A DNA stretch of 64,000 nt from assembly GCF_030908385.1 (NCBI RefSeq), contig NZ_CP133091.1:3653501-3717500 (forward strand), in the 5' to 3' direction. Below the pieces are notes generated by a model. It was not told where the DNA came from. It was given only the letters and a program-made list of their open reading frames with translations, and searched no databases. Source of the DNA: Mangrovimonas sp. YM274 (GTDB taxonomy: Bacteria; Bacteroidota; Bacteroidia; Flavobacteriales; Flavobacteriaceae). A program made the translations under genes and the position numbers. Within the stretch, counting starts at the first letter, position 1; each line of letters starts with the position of its first letter. This document shows, piece by piece, positions 17,322 to 26,606 of the stretch.

Positions 17322-19103
17322 ATGTCCAAGTTAATAAATCAAATAGAATCTCCAGAGGATTTACGGCTTCTAGACCAAGGTCAATTACCTCAATTAGCAA
17401 AAGAATTAAGGGAATTTATCATACATATTGTAGCAACCAAAGAAGGTCATTTAGGAGCTAGTCTAGGCGTTGTTGAACTTACAATTGCCCTACACTACAT
17501 ATTTAACACACCAGAGGATCTTTTAATTTGGGATGTTGGACACCAAGCTTACGGTCATAAAATATTAACAGGACGTCGGGACATTTTTGACACCAATCGA
17601 CAATTTGGAGGCCTGAGCGGTTTTCCAAAACGAAGCGAAAGTCCTTATGATACTTTTGGGGTTGGACATTCTTCTACATCTATTTCTGCGGCCCTTGGAA
17701 TGGCTCTTGTTTCCCAATTGAAAGGTCAATTCAACAAGCAGCATATTGCTGTTATAGGTGACGCCTCCATTGCCAGCGGCATGGCCTTTGAAGGCCTTAA
17801 TCATGCCGGGGTAACCAATGCCAATTTATTGGTTATTTTAAACGATAACGCCATTGGTATTGATCCCAGCGTAGGTGCACTAAAACAATATTTAACCAAC
17901 GTTAAAAAGGGAACTCAAAAACACGAGAATGTTTTTGAGGCTTTAAATTTCAACTATTCAGGCCCTATAGATGGCCATGATTTTGAAGCTTTAATTTCAC
18001 AGTTAGAGCGTTTAAAAACTATTGAAGGCCCAAAGCTATTGCATGTTATCACCACCAAAGGGAAAGGCCTAAAACAGGCAGAAAAGGATCAAGTTAAATA
18101 CCATGCACCTGGCAAATTTGATGCCCTTACGGGAGAACTTATAGCTAAAAACAATACCGCTCAACCACCAAAATTTCAAGATGTATTTGGGCATACCATT
18201 GTAGAACTAGCGAAAGGCAACAAAGATATTATAGGCATTACCCCGGCAATGCCTACAGGTAGCTCCTTAAAGTACATGATGCAAGAATTTCCTGAGAGGG
18301 CCATTGATGTTGGTATTGCAGAGCAACACGCGGTAACCCTTGCGGCAGGGATGGCAACCCAAGGAGCTATTGTGTTTTGTAATATTTATTCAACTTTTCT
18401 ACAACGTGCCTACGACCAGGTAATCCATGATGTAGCCATCCAAAATTTACCTGTAATCTTTTGTTTGGATCGTGCCGGATTGGTAGGCGAAGATGGAGCC
18501 ACCCACCACGGACTCTATGATTTAGCATATCTAAGATGCATCCCTAACCTCATTATTTTCGCCCCTCGCAATGAAATTGAGTTACGAAACATTATGTATA
18601 CGGCACAACTAGGACTGCAGCACCCTATTGCCATTCGCTACCCTAGAGGAAGGGGTAACACTTTGGAATGGAAACAACCTTTTGAACCAATTGAAATTGG
18701 ACAAGCAGTGCAAATAAAAAGCGGACGCAATATTGCGGTTCTTAGTCTAGGATTTATTGCAGACAATGTTAGCCGCGCCATTGCTACTTTGGAAATGAAA
18801 GATGATGTAGCCCATTTTGACATGCGATTTTTAAAACCTTTGGATCAAGCCATGTTACATCATATATTCCATAACTATTCAGAAATAATTACAGTGGAAG
18901 ATGGTTGTGAAAAAGGTGGATTTGGAAGCGCTATATTAGAATTTGCTTCACTTTACAACTACAAAAATAACGTGAGCATTATGGGGGTTCCAGATATTGT
19001 CATGGAACATGGAAGCATGGTAACTTTGCAACATCTAGCAAGAATAGATGCTAAAGCAATTACAGAAAAACTAGAAGCAATTATTCAGCGTCAGTATCTG
19101 TAG
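17322..19103 (+). CDS. dxs: 1-deoxy-D-xylulose-5-phosphate synthase
   Basis: ThDP enzyme that condenses pyruvate and glyceraldehyde 3-phosphate, the first step of the MEP isoprenoid pathway that feeds the polyprenyl synthase encoded at 4757-5731. It has 593 residues, a little shorter than the roughly 620 of many Dxs proteins. Visible motifs are HLGASLGVVELT, the ThDP-binding GDASIASGMAFEGLNHAG with NDN, and the transketolase-like DVGIAEQHAVTLAAGMA containing the catalytic glutamate. Its last 23 bp overlap the convergent small gene at 19081-19251. Confidence 0.95.
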   Translation: MSKLINQIESPEDLRLLDQGQLPQLAKELREFIIHIVATKEGHLGASLGVVELTIALHYIFNTPEDLLIWDVGHQAYGHKILTGRRDIFDTNRQFGGLSGFPKRSESPYDTFGVGHSSTSISAALGMALVSQLKGQFNKQHIAVIGDASIASGMAFEGLNHAGVTNANLLVILNDNAIGIDPSVGALKQYLTNVKKGTQKHENVFEALNFNYSGPIDGHDFEALISQLERLKTIEGPKLLHVITTKGKGLKQAEKDQVKYHAPGKFDALTGELIAKNNTAQPPKFQDVFGHTIVELAKGNKDIIGITPAMPTGSSLKYMMQEFPERAIDVGIAEQHAVTLAAGMATQGAIVFCNIYSTFLQRAYDQVIHDVAIQNLPVIFCLDRAGLVGEDGATHHGLYDLAYLRCIPNLIIFAPRNEIELRNIMYTAQLGLQHPIAIRYPRGRGNTLEWKQPFEPIEIGQAVQIKSGRNIAVLSLGFIADNVSRAIATLEMKDDVAHFDMRFLKPLDQAMLHHIFHNYSEIITVEDGCEKGGFGSAILEFASLYNYKNNVSIMGVPDIVMEHGSMVTLQHLARIDAKAITEKLEAIIQRQYL

Positions 19104-19251
19104 TAGCCATGTTAGGCTGTTCTGTGGCATTGTAGATATCTACACTTTCGTTGAGTTGCGAATTTTTGCTAGAACGCATATCATCAAGCATTAATAAAAA
19201 TGCCACGGTAACAAAAAAAATAACAAGAGCTCCTAAAAGGTTCTTTTTCAT
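19081..19251 (-). CDS. Small single-pass membrane protein (56 aa)
   Basis: Starts MKKNLLGALVIFFVTVAFLL, one N-terminal transmembrane helix, followed by a short acidic Ser/Asn/Asp-rich tail. It may be a membrane anchor or an uncleaved signal peptide. The ATG at 19251 is preferred over one 9 codons upstream because a TAACTTTA -7-like element (19264-19257) lies between them. Function unknown. Confidence 0.5.
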   Translation of the reverse strand: MKKNLLGALVIFFVTVAFLLMLDDMRSSKNSQLNESVDIYNATEQPNMATTDTDAE

Positions 19252-19446
19252 CTTTGTAAAGTTAAATATAAACGACAAGACAAATGTAAGACTTTATCGA
19301 TAAAATCCAAATTTCTTCGACAAAATACATTTTAGTGTCCTAAAAATCCAGATTAACCGAATTTTTAAATCAGCTCAAATTTAACTTAAAAACCTTCTGT
19401 TTTTCGCTGTTCCGTAAAAATTATCAACAGGTTATTAACAAGCGAA

Positions 19447-20790
19447 TTATATGTAATCCCCCCTCAATTTTCGATAGGCAAGTATGGCATTACTATCGGA
19501 AAGTTTCGAAACATAATTTGACACCGCCATAAGACTGTCATAAGTAGTTCCCTGAGAAGTGCGCACTGTTTCCGGGAGCATTTTCAATACCAACTTGTTG
19601 TAGTTGGAGGCTGTTCCATTGGCACAGTTACAAACCGCATCCGTAAAGGCCGTAAGCAGCCCGTTGATAACCTCATACCCTGAAACCTCCTTATCTATAA
19701 CCTCGGAAGATTCATATATATTTTGGATACTAATTTTTATAATATCACTAATTTGCGCCTCAAACCTACTCTTATCCAATAAACCTTGGGTGAATTCATC
19801 CTTTAAAATGGCCTCTTCATTCGCCATGAATATGTCCACAGCTTCATTAATTAGCGTATTTATGGCAAGTGCCCTTAAATAACTAATGCGATCTTGGGTA
19901 TTAGAAAGCGCATGGTATTTTTCAGTATTGATAGAATGCCTTACTAAGTTTATTAGATATTCTAAAGCAAATTCTTCTTGAATCAACCCTAAGTTAATCC
20001 CGTCCTCAAAATCAATAATGGTATAACAAATATCATCTGCAGCTTCTACTAAAAAAGCTAAAGGGTGTCTCGAGTATCGCACCTCATCTTTAGCTCCGCG
20101 AGTCAGCAATCCCAAATCCTTGGCTACATCTTGGAAAACATCTTTTTCTGACTGAAAAAAACCGTACTTTTTATCAACGATATGCTTTGTTGGCTTTTTA
20201 GGCAAACTTTCTTTGGGATACTTCATAAATGCCCCTAAAGTTGCATAGCTCAATCGAAGCCCTCCTTCTCTGCCGCTTCTTGTCTCGGTTAATATTTTAA
20301 AACCATTGGCATTTCCTTCAAAATCACATAAATCTTGATACTCCTTTTCTGTAAGCGCCTCTTTATATTGAATGCCTTTCCCATTTTTAAAAAATTCCCC
20401 AATAGCCTTCTCTCCCGAATGCCCAAATGGAGGATTTCCAATATCGTGTGCCAGTGCTGCTGCAGCAACTATAGCCCCAAAATCATTAGCCTGATAGCCA
20501 TGTACCGTATGTAAATAGGGATACTTTTCTAGAATCCTTTGGCCTACCTTTCTTCCTAACGAGCGCCCAACAACACTTACCTCCAAACTATGGGTAAGCC
20601 TTGTATGCACAAAATCGGTCTTGGACAAGGGAATCACCTGGGTTTTATCCTGCAGACTTCGAAACTCTGCCGAAAAAATAACGCGATCATAATCTACTTC
20701 AAACCCCAACCGTGTTTCATCTTGTTCCCTGCGTAATCGTTTATGGGTATCCCCATAACGCTTCAAGGATAGTAAGTCCTCCCAATTCAT
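19447..20790 (-). CDS. dgt: Deoxyguanosinetriphosphate triphosphohydrolase-like HD-domain protein
   Basis: 447 residues. Dgt enzymes remove triphosphate from dNTPs, mainly dGTP. The HD-domain metal residues are visible: H in TRLTHSLEVS, then AHDIGNPPFGHSGEKAI, and a later D (EAADDICYTIIDFEDG). The N-terminus (RLRREQDETRLGFEVDYDRVIFSAEFRSLQDKTQV) is typical. It is a single gene, divergent from the phosphate-island receptor. Together with nrdA/nrdB and dCMP deaminase it is one of several dNTP-pool genes in the window, though not linked to them. Confidence 0.93.
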   Translation of the reverse strand: MNWEDLLSLKRYGDTHKRLRREQDETRLGFEVDYDRVIFSAEFRSLQDKTQVIPLSKTDFVHTRLTHSLEVSVVGRSLGRKVGQRILEKYPYLHTVHGYQANDFGAIVAAAALAHDIGNPPFGHSGEKAIGEFFKNGKGIQYKEALTEKEYQDLCDFEGNANGFKILTETRSGREGGLRLSYATLGAFMKYPKESLPKKPTKHIVDKKYGFFQSEKDVFQDVAKDLGLLTRGAKDEVRYSRHPLAFLVEAADDICYTIIDFEDGINLGLIQEEFALEYLINLVRHSINTEKYHALSNTQDRISYLRALAINTLINEAVDIFMANEEAILKDEFTQGLLDKSRFEAQISDIIKISIQNIYESSEVIDKEVSGYEVINGLLTAFTDAVCNCANGTASNYNKLVLKMLPETVRTSQGTTYDSLMAVSNYVSKLSDSNAILAYRKLRGDYI

Positions 20791-20869
20791 CTAAAAAATT
20801 TTAATCGACGCAAGATACTGTTTTCATTGTTAAATTAATGTTTCCAAACTTTAAAAAACCCTTCATTCC

Positions 20870-20947
20870 TTAACATTACCCTAACCTTTTTATTACCTAG
20901 GTTTAATTGTGAGTTAACATTGACTTTACAGTATGAAGGTTTCTTTG
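20870..20947 (+). promoter_or_regulatory. Six-unit Pho-box-like array and -7 element for the TonB-dependent receptor
   Basis: Seven-base units start every 11 bp at 20870 (TTAACAT), 20881 (CTAACCT), 20892 (ATTACCT), 20903 (TTAATTG), 20914 (TTAACAT) and 20925 (TTTACAG), with 4-bp spacers. After the last unit there are exactly 8 nt, then TTTCTTTG (20940-20947) as a -7 element. Transcription should start near 20952, before the receptor ATG at 20971. The 7-4-7 geometry is that of PhoB-type sites; the base sequence differs from the E. coli Pho box. Regulator identity is inferred from the downstream genes. Confidence 0.6.
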
Positions 20948-20970
20948 CAGCGAATTACAACAACTATAAT

Positions 20971-23775
20971 ATGAGACAATTACTATTTGTATTTTCGGTG
21001 CTTTTCACCACCTTTTTCTACGCACAAAACACTGGTTCTGTGGCAGGAAAATTAACGGACATTGACTTTAACAACGAACCGTTGGCCTTTGCCAACATTT
21101 TAATTAAAGGTACCACTACTGGTACCACCTCAGATTTTGATGGTCTATACACCATAGACAACCTGGATCCGGGAAGTTACACACTTGTATTCAGCTTTGT
21201 TGGATATGAAACCCAAGAAATAACTGTAGATGTAATTGCGGGTAAAGTAACTGAAGTAAATGTGCCTATGGGAGCCAGTGCGGCTTCATTGGACGAGGTA
21301 ATCATTACCACTACTACCAGAAAAGAAAGTGAAGCTGCTTTGCTATTGGAACAAAAGAAAGCTACTGGAATAAAAACATCTATTGGCGCCCAAGAGCTTT
21401 CTAGAAAAGGTGTTAGTGACGTTGCCACCGCGGTAACCAAAGTTTCTGGAATCTCTCAACAGGAAGGTTCAGGAAGCGTATTTGTTAGAGGTTTAGGTGA
21501 TAGATACAACATTACCACTTTGAACGGCCTACCATTACCTTCAAACAACCCAGCAAATAAAAACATCGATTTGGATATCTTTAGTACTAATATTGTTGAG
21601 TTTATTGGTATTGACAAAACTTACAATGCAGCCAACTATGGTGACTTTGCCGGAGCAAACATCAATATTACTTCCAAAGATTATACAGGATCAGGATTTT
21701 TACAATTAGGATTGAGCAGCGGTGCGAACACCGAGGCCATCGGAACCAATGATTTCTACCTACACGAGGGCCCTAACTATAGTGGTTTTTATGACATAGA
21801 CTACCCGGAATACCCTCTAAACAACTATAACTTTACAACTAGTTGGGACAGAGAAAAAGGACCTATGCCTGTCAATTCAGGAATCTCACTTATTGGAGGT
21901 GAGATGTTAAGATTAGGGGATGAAACTAAATTGAGTTTCTTTGGTGTAGGTAATTACAGTAATGGATTCACTTATAAGGAAGGAATTTCCAGAGGTGGTG
22001 TGAATGCATCTGCTGTGCCATTGAGCGATTTTGACTTTGAGAACTACGAGTATAAGACCAATACCACTTTAATGGGAAATATTGGCTTGAAACACAAACA
22101 ACAATCCATAAAATACAACGTACTTTACCTAAACTCTACAAGCCAGAAACAATTGGAATACGACGGCGTGATCAACATATTTGATGACGCTCCCGAAGGT
22201 GGAGGAATCATTCAACGTTCGGTATTTGATAGAACCGAATTATTTGTAAATCAATTATTGGGTGACCATGCCATTGGTGAGCAATTTGATGTAAACTGGG
22301 GAGTATCTTACAACATGCTTCACAACAATGTCCCTAATAGAAGGCAGACAACTTTTCTTCCTGTAGATCCAAATGATCCAGAAGGACCTAAATCTACGCA
22401 ATTGGTTTCTGCTGCGTCAGACAACCACAGATTCTACCAAGATTTGAATGAAGATGAATTGGCTGCAAACATTGCAACAACTTTCAAATTCAGCAAAAAT
22501 GAAGATGACATGTATGTTGGAAAAGTGACTTTGGGTTACAATGGTAGAATGAAAAAAGTAGATTTTGAAGCCACACAATTCAACTTTAGAATCTTGCTTA
22601 GAGACGCCAACAACAACCTTATCACGCAACCTGTTGTAGACCCTTACAATGCAGATGCCTATTTTAATCAACAAAACCTTAATGCGGGCTTATTTAGAAT
22701 AGAAACCTTTAGAGGTAACGTGAACACACCAAACGCACTAGACCCTCAATTTTACAAAGGAGAGCAAAACATCCATGCTGGGTTTATTAATTTCGAATAT
22801 GCCTTTTCATCAAAATTCAGTTTGATTGCTGGAATTAGAGGAGAACAAATAAGCCAAACAATTGGATGGGACACTTCCATAAGCCAAAGTGACGAAGACA
22901 ACGAATATGACACTTTCGAAATACTTCCTGCACTATCCTTAAAGTATGCCCTAAACGAAAAGCACAACTTAAAATTTGCGGCTAGTAAAACGTATACCTT
23001 ACCACAATTTAAAGAACGTGCTCCTTTCCTATACCAAGAGGTGAACCAAGATTATATAGGAAACCCAGATTTGTATGCGTCTACAGATTACAATGCTGAT
23101 ATTATTTGGGAATTCTTCCCAGAATCTGATGAGATTTTCTCTCTAGGGGCTTTTGGAAAGTATATAGAAAACCCAATCAACCAAGTTACCATTGCCTCGG
23201 CTTCCAATGATATTAGCTGGGTTAATTCTGGAGATTACGCTATGGCACTTGGGGCCGAGCTTGAAGTACGTAAAAACTTGTTCAAAAGTGAAGTTGAAAC
23301 CGACGACAGTACCTTGGCAACCGTGTTCTCTGCAGGCCTAAATGCAGCCTACATGTATACCGACCAAGAATTGAATGATGAAAAAGTATCTGAAGAAACT
23401 TCTGGACTTTCAACAGTCTTTACAAATGAAAACGATCGTCTTTCCGGAGCATCAGACTTTATCATGAATGCCGATATCAGTTTCAACAAAGACTTTTCAG
23501 AAGACCGAAACTTCATGACAACTTTAGCCTTCAACTATTTCTCTGACCGTATTTACGCCCTGGGAATTCAAGGAAAAGGAAACATGGTAGACAAAGGTTA
23601 TGGCACCTTGGATTTTGTAACTAAATATCAAGTAAACGAGCATATCACTCTAGGAGCCTCTTTTAAGAACTTGTTAAACCCTTCTATTGAACGTTACCAA
23701 GACACACAAAATGTTGACGTAATGAGCTACAAAAAGGGAAGAGATTTTAAATTATCCTTGTCATACCAGTTTTAA
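20971..23775 (+). CDS. TonB-dependent receptor of the phosphate island
   Basis: 934 residues: signal peptide (LLFVFSVLFTTFFYAQ), a carboxypeptidase-regulatory-like (CarboxypepD_reg) beta-sandwich at about 24-108 (GSVAGKLTDIDFN...GYETQEITVDV), a plug domain (about 140-260; GVSDVATAVTKVSGISQQ, SGSVFVRGLGDRYN), and a 22-stranded barrel ending in FKLSLSYQF. It imports a large or scarce ligand through the outer membrane using TonB energy. The ATG at 20971 is chosen because the upstream in-frame ATG at 20920 lies inside the promoter array. The following lipoprotein gene is probably its partner. A phosphate-related ligand is inferred from context only. Confidence 0.9.
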   Translation: MRQLLFVFSVLFTTFFYAQNTGSVAGKLTDIDFNNEPLAFANILIKGTTTGTTSDFDGLYTIDNLDPGSYTLVFSFVGYETQEITVDVIAGKVTEVNVPMGASAASLDEVIITTTTRKESEAALLLEQKKATGIKTSIGAQELSRKGVSDVATAVTKVSGISQQEGSGSVFVRGLGDRYNITTLNGLPLPSNNPANKNIDLDIFSTNIVEFIGIDKTYNAANYGDFAGANINITSKDYTGSGFLQLGLSSGANTEAIGTNDFYLHEGPNYSGFYDIDYPEYPLNNYNFTTSWDREKGPMPVNSGISLIGGEMLRLGDETKLSFFGVGNYSNGFTYKEGISRGGVNASAVPLSDFDFENYEYKTNTTLMGNIGLKHKQQSIKYNVLYLNSTSQKQLEYDGVINIFDDAPEGGGIIQRSVFDRTELFVNQLLGDHAIGEQFDVNWGVSYNMLHNNVPNRRQTTFLPVDPNDPEGPKSTQLVSAASDNHRFYQDLNEDELAANIATTFKFSKNEDDMYVGKVTLGYNGRMKKVDFEATQFNFRILLRDANNNLITQPVVDPYNADAYFNQQNLNAGLFRIETFRGNVNTPNALDPQFYKGEQNIHAGFINFEYAFSSKFSLIAGIRGEQISQTIGWDTSISQSDEDNEYDTFEILPALSLKYALNEKHNLKFAASKTYTLPQFKERAPFLYQEVNQDYIGNPDLYASTDYNADIIWEFFPESDEIFSLGAFGKYIENPINQVTIASASNDISWVNSGDYAMALGAELEVRKNLFKSEVETDDSTLATVFSAGLNAAYMYTDQELNDEKVSEETSGLSTVFTNENDRLSGASDFIMNADISFNKDFSEDRNFMTTLAFNYFSDRIYALGIQGKGNMVDKGYGTLDFVTKYQVNEHITLGASFKNLLNPSIERYQDTQNVDVMSYKKGRDFKLSLSYQF

Positions 23776-23822
23776 GCAATTGTTAACAAATCAAAGAATT
23801 AACAAAATATATTCATATTAAG

Positions 23823-23840
23823 TTAACCATTCTGTAAACT
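23823..23840 (+). promoter_or_regulatory. Pho-box-like direct repeat before the duplicated lipoprotein gene
   Basis: TTAACCA and GTAAACT start 11 bp apart (23823, 23834), separated by 4 bp. A weak GTTG -7-like element follows at 23854-23857, 9 rather than 8 nt spacing for an 8-mer. This is a weaker match than its neighbours. The gene may also be read through from the receptor 122 nt upstream. Confidence 0.35.
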
Positions 23841-23897
23841 TCAATTTAAAGCTGTTGCCGTATTTCGCTTTAAATTTTTAAAACAACAAAAAACACA

Positions 23898-26114
23898 ATG
23901 AGAAAAAATTTATTTACTTTAATTCTTACAGTAGCAACATTGATTTCTGTTGTATCCTGTTCCAGCGATGACGACAATGGTGGAGGAGCTACTTGTAATG
24001 ACGGAATTCAAAATGGAAATGAAACAGGTATCGATTGTGGAGGTGATTGTGCACCTTGTGAGACCTTAAGCATTTTGGAAGGAGAAATTTCAGATGACGT
24101 TGCATTAGACGCTTCTATTGAGTACGAATTAACAGGAGCATTGGTAGTTCTTAACGGTGGGTCTTTAACCATTCCTGCTGGAACGGTAATCAGAGCTACT
24201 GGAGGAACTTCAGCTTATATCGCAGTTGCTCAAGGCGCTCAAATATTTGTTAACGGTACAGCTGCCAACCCAGTAGTAATGACCTCTGCCGCCAACTCTC
24301 CAGCTGCTGGAGATTGGGGTGGATTAATAATCTGTGGTAATGCACCTACCAACAAAGGAACTTCTGTAACCTCTGAAGTTGGTGATTTAATTTATGGTGG
24401 CAGTGAAGTTAATGACAACTCTGGTTCTGTTCGCTACTTAAGAGTTGAGTATACTGGAGCTACCTTCTCAAACTCAAAAGAGTTCAACGGGGTATCTTTA
24501 TTCGGTGTTGGTGCTGGCACTACTTTTGAATATGTACAGTCTTACAACGGTGGCGATGACGGTATCGAGTTCTTTGGTGGAACTGTAGAAGGACGTTATT
24601 TAGTGTCTATCAACAGTGGTGATGACTCTATCGACTTTGCTGACGGATGGGCTGGAAACGGTTCTAATTGGTATATCGCTGGAGGCGCTAAAGCGGGTAT
24701 TGAAGGATCCAACAACGGAGATAACGGAAATGCAACCCCTGTTACTACCACTACACTTTCTAACATCACTGTAGTAGGCCCTGTTACTGAAGGAGCGCTT
24801 TACTACAAAGAAGGTGGAGGTAACTTTACTATCGACAACTTTTATGTTAGTAATGTTGACCTTGGCGTTAAAGTTAAGGATACCGATGCTGAAGCTGGTG
24901 CAAGAATCGAAAATGGCGACTTGACTATTACTAATCTACAGTTTGCAGATACAGCTGAAGGGTTCATGGTTACTGATTACACAGGAAGCAACCAATCTTT
25001 CTACACAGAAGGTATTTCTCAAGGTGCCGGTAACGGTGCTGCTGCTCCAGATTGGGCTGCTGGATGGACTATTGGTCTTGACAACAGTGGTTCTGCTACT
25101 GAAAACTTGGCTGGGGAAATTACAGGTACTGTATCCCTTAACGCTAATACTGAATATACACTTACTAGTAGCTTAATCGTTAAAGCAGGAGGAACCTTAA
25201 ACATCGCTGCTGGAACTGTAATTAAAGCTACTGGTGGTACTGCTTCCTTTATTGGAGTAGAACAAAATGCTACTATCAACATTAACGGAGAAGCTAACAA
25301 CCCTGTAGTAATGACTTCTGGCGCAGCATCTCCTGCTGCTGGTGACTGGGGAGGTTTGGTTATCTGTGGTAACGCACCTACCAACAAAGGGACTTCTGTA
25401 ACTTCTGAAGTTGGTGATTTAATCTACGGAGGAAACGATACAGATGATAGTTCTGGATCGATCCAATACTTAAGAGTAGAGTACACTGGTGCTACCTTCT
25501 CAAACTCTAAAGAATTCAACGGTGTATCATTATTTGGTGTTGGTGCCGGAACTACATTTGAATATGTACAGTCTTATAACGGTGGTGATGACGGTATCGA
25601 GTTCTTCGGAGGATCTGTAGTAGGTAACTACTTAGTTTCTATCAATAGTGGAGATGACTCTATCGACTTTGCTGATGGTTGGACTGGATCTGGATCTAAC
25701 TGGTACATTGCCGGAGGTGCTAAAGCTGGTATTGAAGGATCTAACAATTCTGACAATGGAAATGCTACCCCTGTAACCACAACTACTTTATCTAATATTA
25801 CTGTTGTAGGACCTGTTACCGAAGGTGCCCTATACTTCAAAGAAGGTGGAGGTCACTTTACTATCGATAACTTCTATACAACTGGAATTAACTTAGGTAT
25901 CAAAGTAAAAGACACAGATGCAGAAGCTGCTGCAAGAATTGAAAACGGTGACTTAACCATGACCAACGTAATGTTTGAAAACATTGCCGAAGGATTTATG
26001 GCAACTGATTATACTGGTGCTAACCAAACATTCTATACCGAAGCTACTGCTACCGGTGCTGGTAACGGTGCAGACGCTCCTGATTGGGCTGCTGGTTGGA
26101 CTACTGGATTATAA
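23898..26114 (+). CDS. Surface lipoprotein with two tandem beta-helix-like domains
   Basis: 738 residues with a lipoprotein signal (LISVVSC) followed by SSDDDNGGG, an acidic stretch typical of surface-exposed Bacteroidota lipoproteins, then a small cysteine-rich motif (CNDGIQNGNETGIDCGGDC). The rest is two near-identical copies, residues 60-403 and 404-738, each with short strand-turn repeats (GTVIRATGG, GDWGGLIICGNAPTNKG, YLRVEYTGATFSNSKEFNG) suggesting a right-handed parallel beta-helix. It is not SusD-like. Its place after the TonB receptor and the Pho-like site suggests a surface binding or hydrolytic partner. The acidic GDDGIEFF and GDDSIDFADGW motifs could bind metal. Confidence 0.8.
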   Translation: MRKNLFTLILTVATLISVVSCSSDDDNGGGATCNDGIQNGNETGIDCGGDCAPCETLSILEGEISDDVALDASIEYELTGALVVLNGGSLTIPAGTVIRATGGTSAYIAVAQGAQIFVNGTAANPVVMTSAANSPAAGDWGGLIICGNAPTNKGTSVTSEVGDLIYGGSEVNDNSGSVRYLRVEYTGATFSNSKEFNGVSLFGVGAGTTFEYVQSYNGGDDGIEFFGGTVEGRYLVSINSGDDSIDFADGWAGNGSNWYIAGGAKAGIEGSNNGDNGNATPVTTTTLSNITVVGPVTEGALYYKEGGGNFTIDNFYVSNVDLGVKVKDTDAEAGARIENGDLTITNLQFADTAEGFMVTDYTGSNQSFYTEGISQGAGNGAAAPDWAAGWTIGLDNSGSATENLAGEITGTVSLNANTEYTLTSSLIVKAGGTLNIAAGTVIKATGGTASFIGVEQNATININGEANNPVVMTSGAASPAAGDWGGLVICGNAPTNKGTSVTSEVGDLIYGGNDTDDSSGSIQYLRVEYTGATFSNSKEFNGVSLFGVGAGTTFEYVQSYNGGDDGIEFFGGSVVGNYLVSINSGDDSIDFADGWTGSGSNWYIAGGAKAGIEGSNNSDNGNATPVTTTTLSNITVVGPVTEGALYFKEGGGHFTIDNFYTTGINLGIKVKDTDAEAAARIENGDLTMTNVMFENIAEGFMATDYTGANQTFYTEATATGAGNGADAPDWAAGWTTGL
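24075..26114 (+). repeat. Internal tandem duplication of about 1032 bp within the lipoprotein gene
   Basis: Unit 1 (24075-25106) and unit 2 (25107-26114) align with a constant offset of 1032 bp (344 codons). Long stretches are identical at protein level (NAPTNKGTSVTSEVGDLIYG in both; GDDGIEFFGG in both), while many synonymous codons differ. The duplication is therefore not very recent and has been kept under selection. Confidence 0.9.
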
Positions 26115-26133
26115 TAAGAACACTCTACCAAAC

Positions 26134-26166
26134 AAAAAAAGCACCCTAAATAGGGTGCTTTTTTTT
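26134..26166. terminator. Bidirectional intrinsic terminator
   Basis: GCACCC (26141-26146) pairs with GGGTGC (26153-26158) in a longer A-run/T-run palindrome. It serves the lipoprotein gene on the plus strand and the convergent YwqK-like gene on the minus strand. Confidence 0.85.
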
Positions 26167-26185
26167 GTTATTAATTATATTATTA

Positions 26186-26539
26186 TCATTTAGATGCCAG
26201 AGCATCTTTGGTAGTCCATTCATTTACGTTGGCCACTCTATTGTTAAGATAATCTACCTCTTTTAAAGTATCTTCTTCCCAAAAGAACCACTTACCAGTT
26301 TTAACACCATTGTCATACTTTGCTGCCGCTATTTTTGTTCCATTTACATCATAACTATACCAATCACCCTGTAGCTTCCCGTCAAACGTATAACTACCCG
26401 TTTGGCTAATGGTTCCGTTGTCATGATAATACACGACATCAATCACATTGGTTTCTTTATTTAACGTTAAAGTTCGTTCACTCTGTGCAAATCCAAGACT
26501 TACAAAAAGCAATGCTGCAAGTACGACTATCTTTTTCAT
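26186..26539 (-). CDS. Secreted YwqK/MORN-like repeat protein
   Basis: 117 residues: signal peptide (MKKIVVLAALLFVSLGFAQ), then short MORN-variant repeats (YYHDNGTISQTGSYTFDGKLQGDWYSYDVNG; AAKYDNGVKTGKWFFWEEDT). Families of this type are often labelled YwqK antitoxins, but the signal peptide argues for a periplasmic or surface role and I see no toxin gene nearby. It sits inside the phosphate island on the opposite strand; any functional link is unproven. Confidence 0.75.
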   Translation of the reverse strand: MKKIVVLAALLFVSLGFAQSERTLTLNKETNVIDVVYYHDNGTISQTGSYTFDGKLQGDWYSYDVNGTKIAAAKYDNGVKTGKWFFWEEDTLKEVDYLNNRVANVNEWTTKDALASK

Positions 26540-26569
26540 GTTGCTTTGGGTTTAAGGTTCATATATACT

Positions 26570-26577
26570 CAAAGTTA
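26570..26577 (-). promoter_or_regulatory. -7 element of the YwqK-like gene
   Basis: TAACTTTG on the minus strand, 30 nt before the ATG at 26539: a full TAnnTTTG match. Confidence 0.5.
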
Positions 26578-26606
26578 CAAAAAATTTACATTCAATAAAC
26601 GTTTTG

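Noticed and set aside
24075-26114. Repeated DNA that could look like a mobile or CRISPR-type repeat
   Set aside because: It is an in-frame duplication within one gene, with copies 1032 bp long and no spacers.
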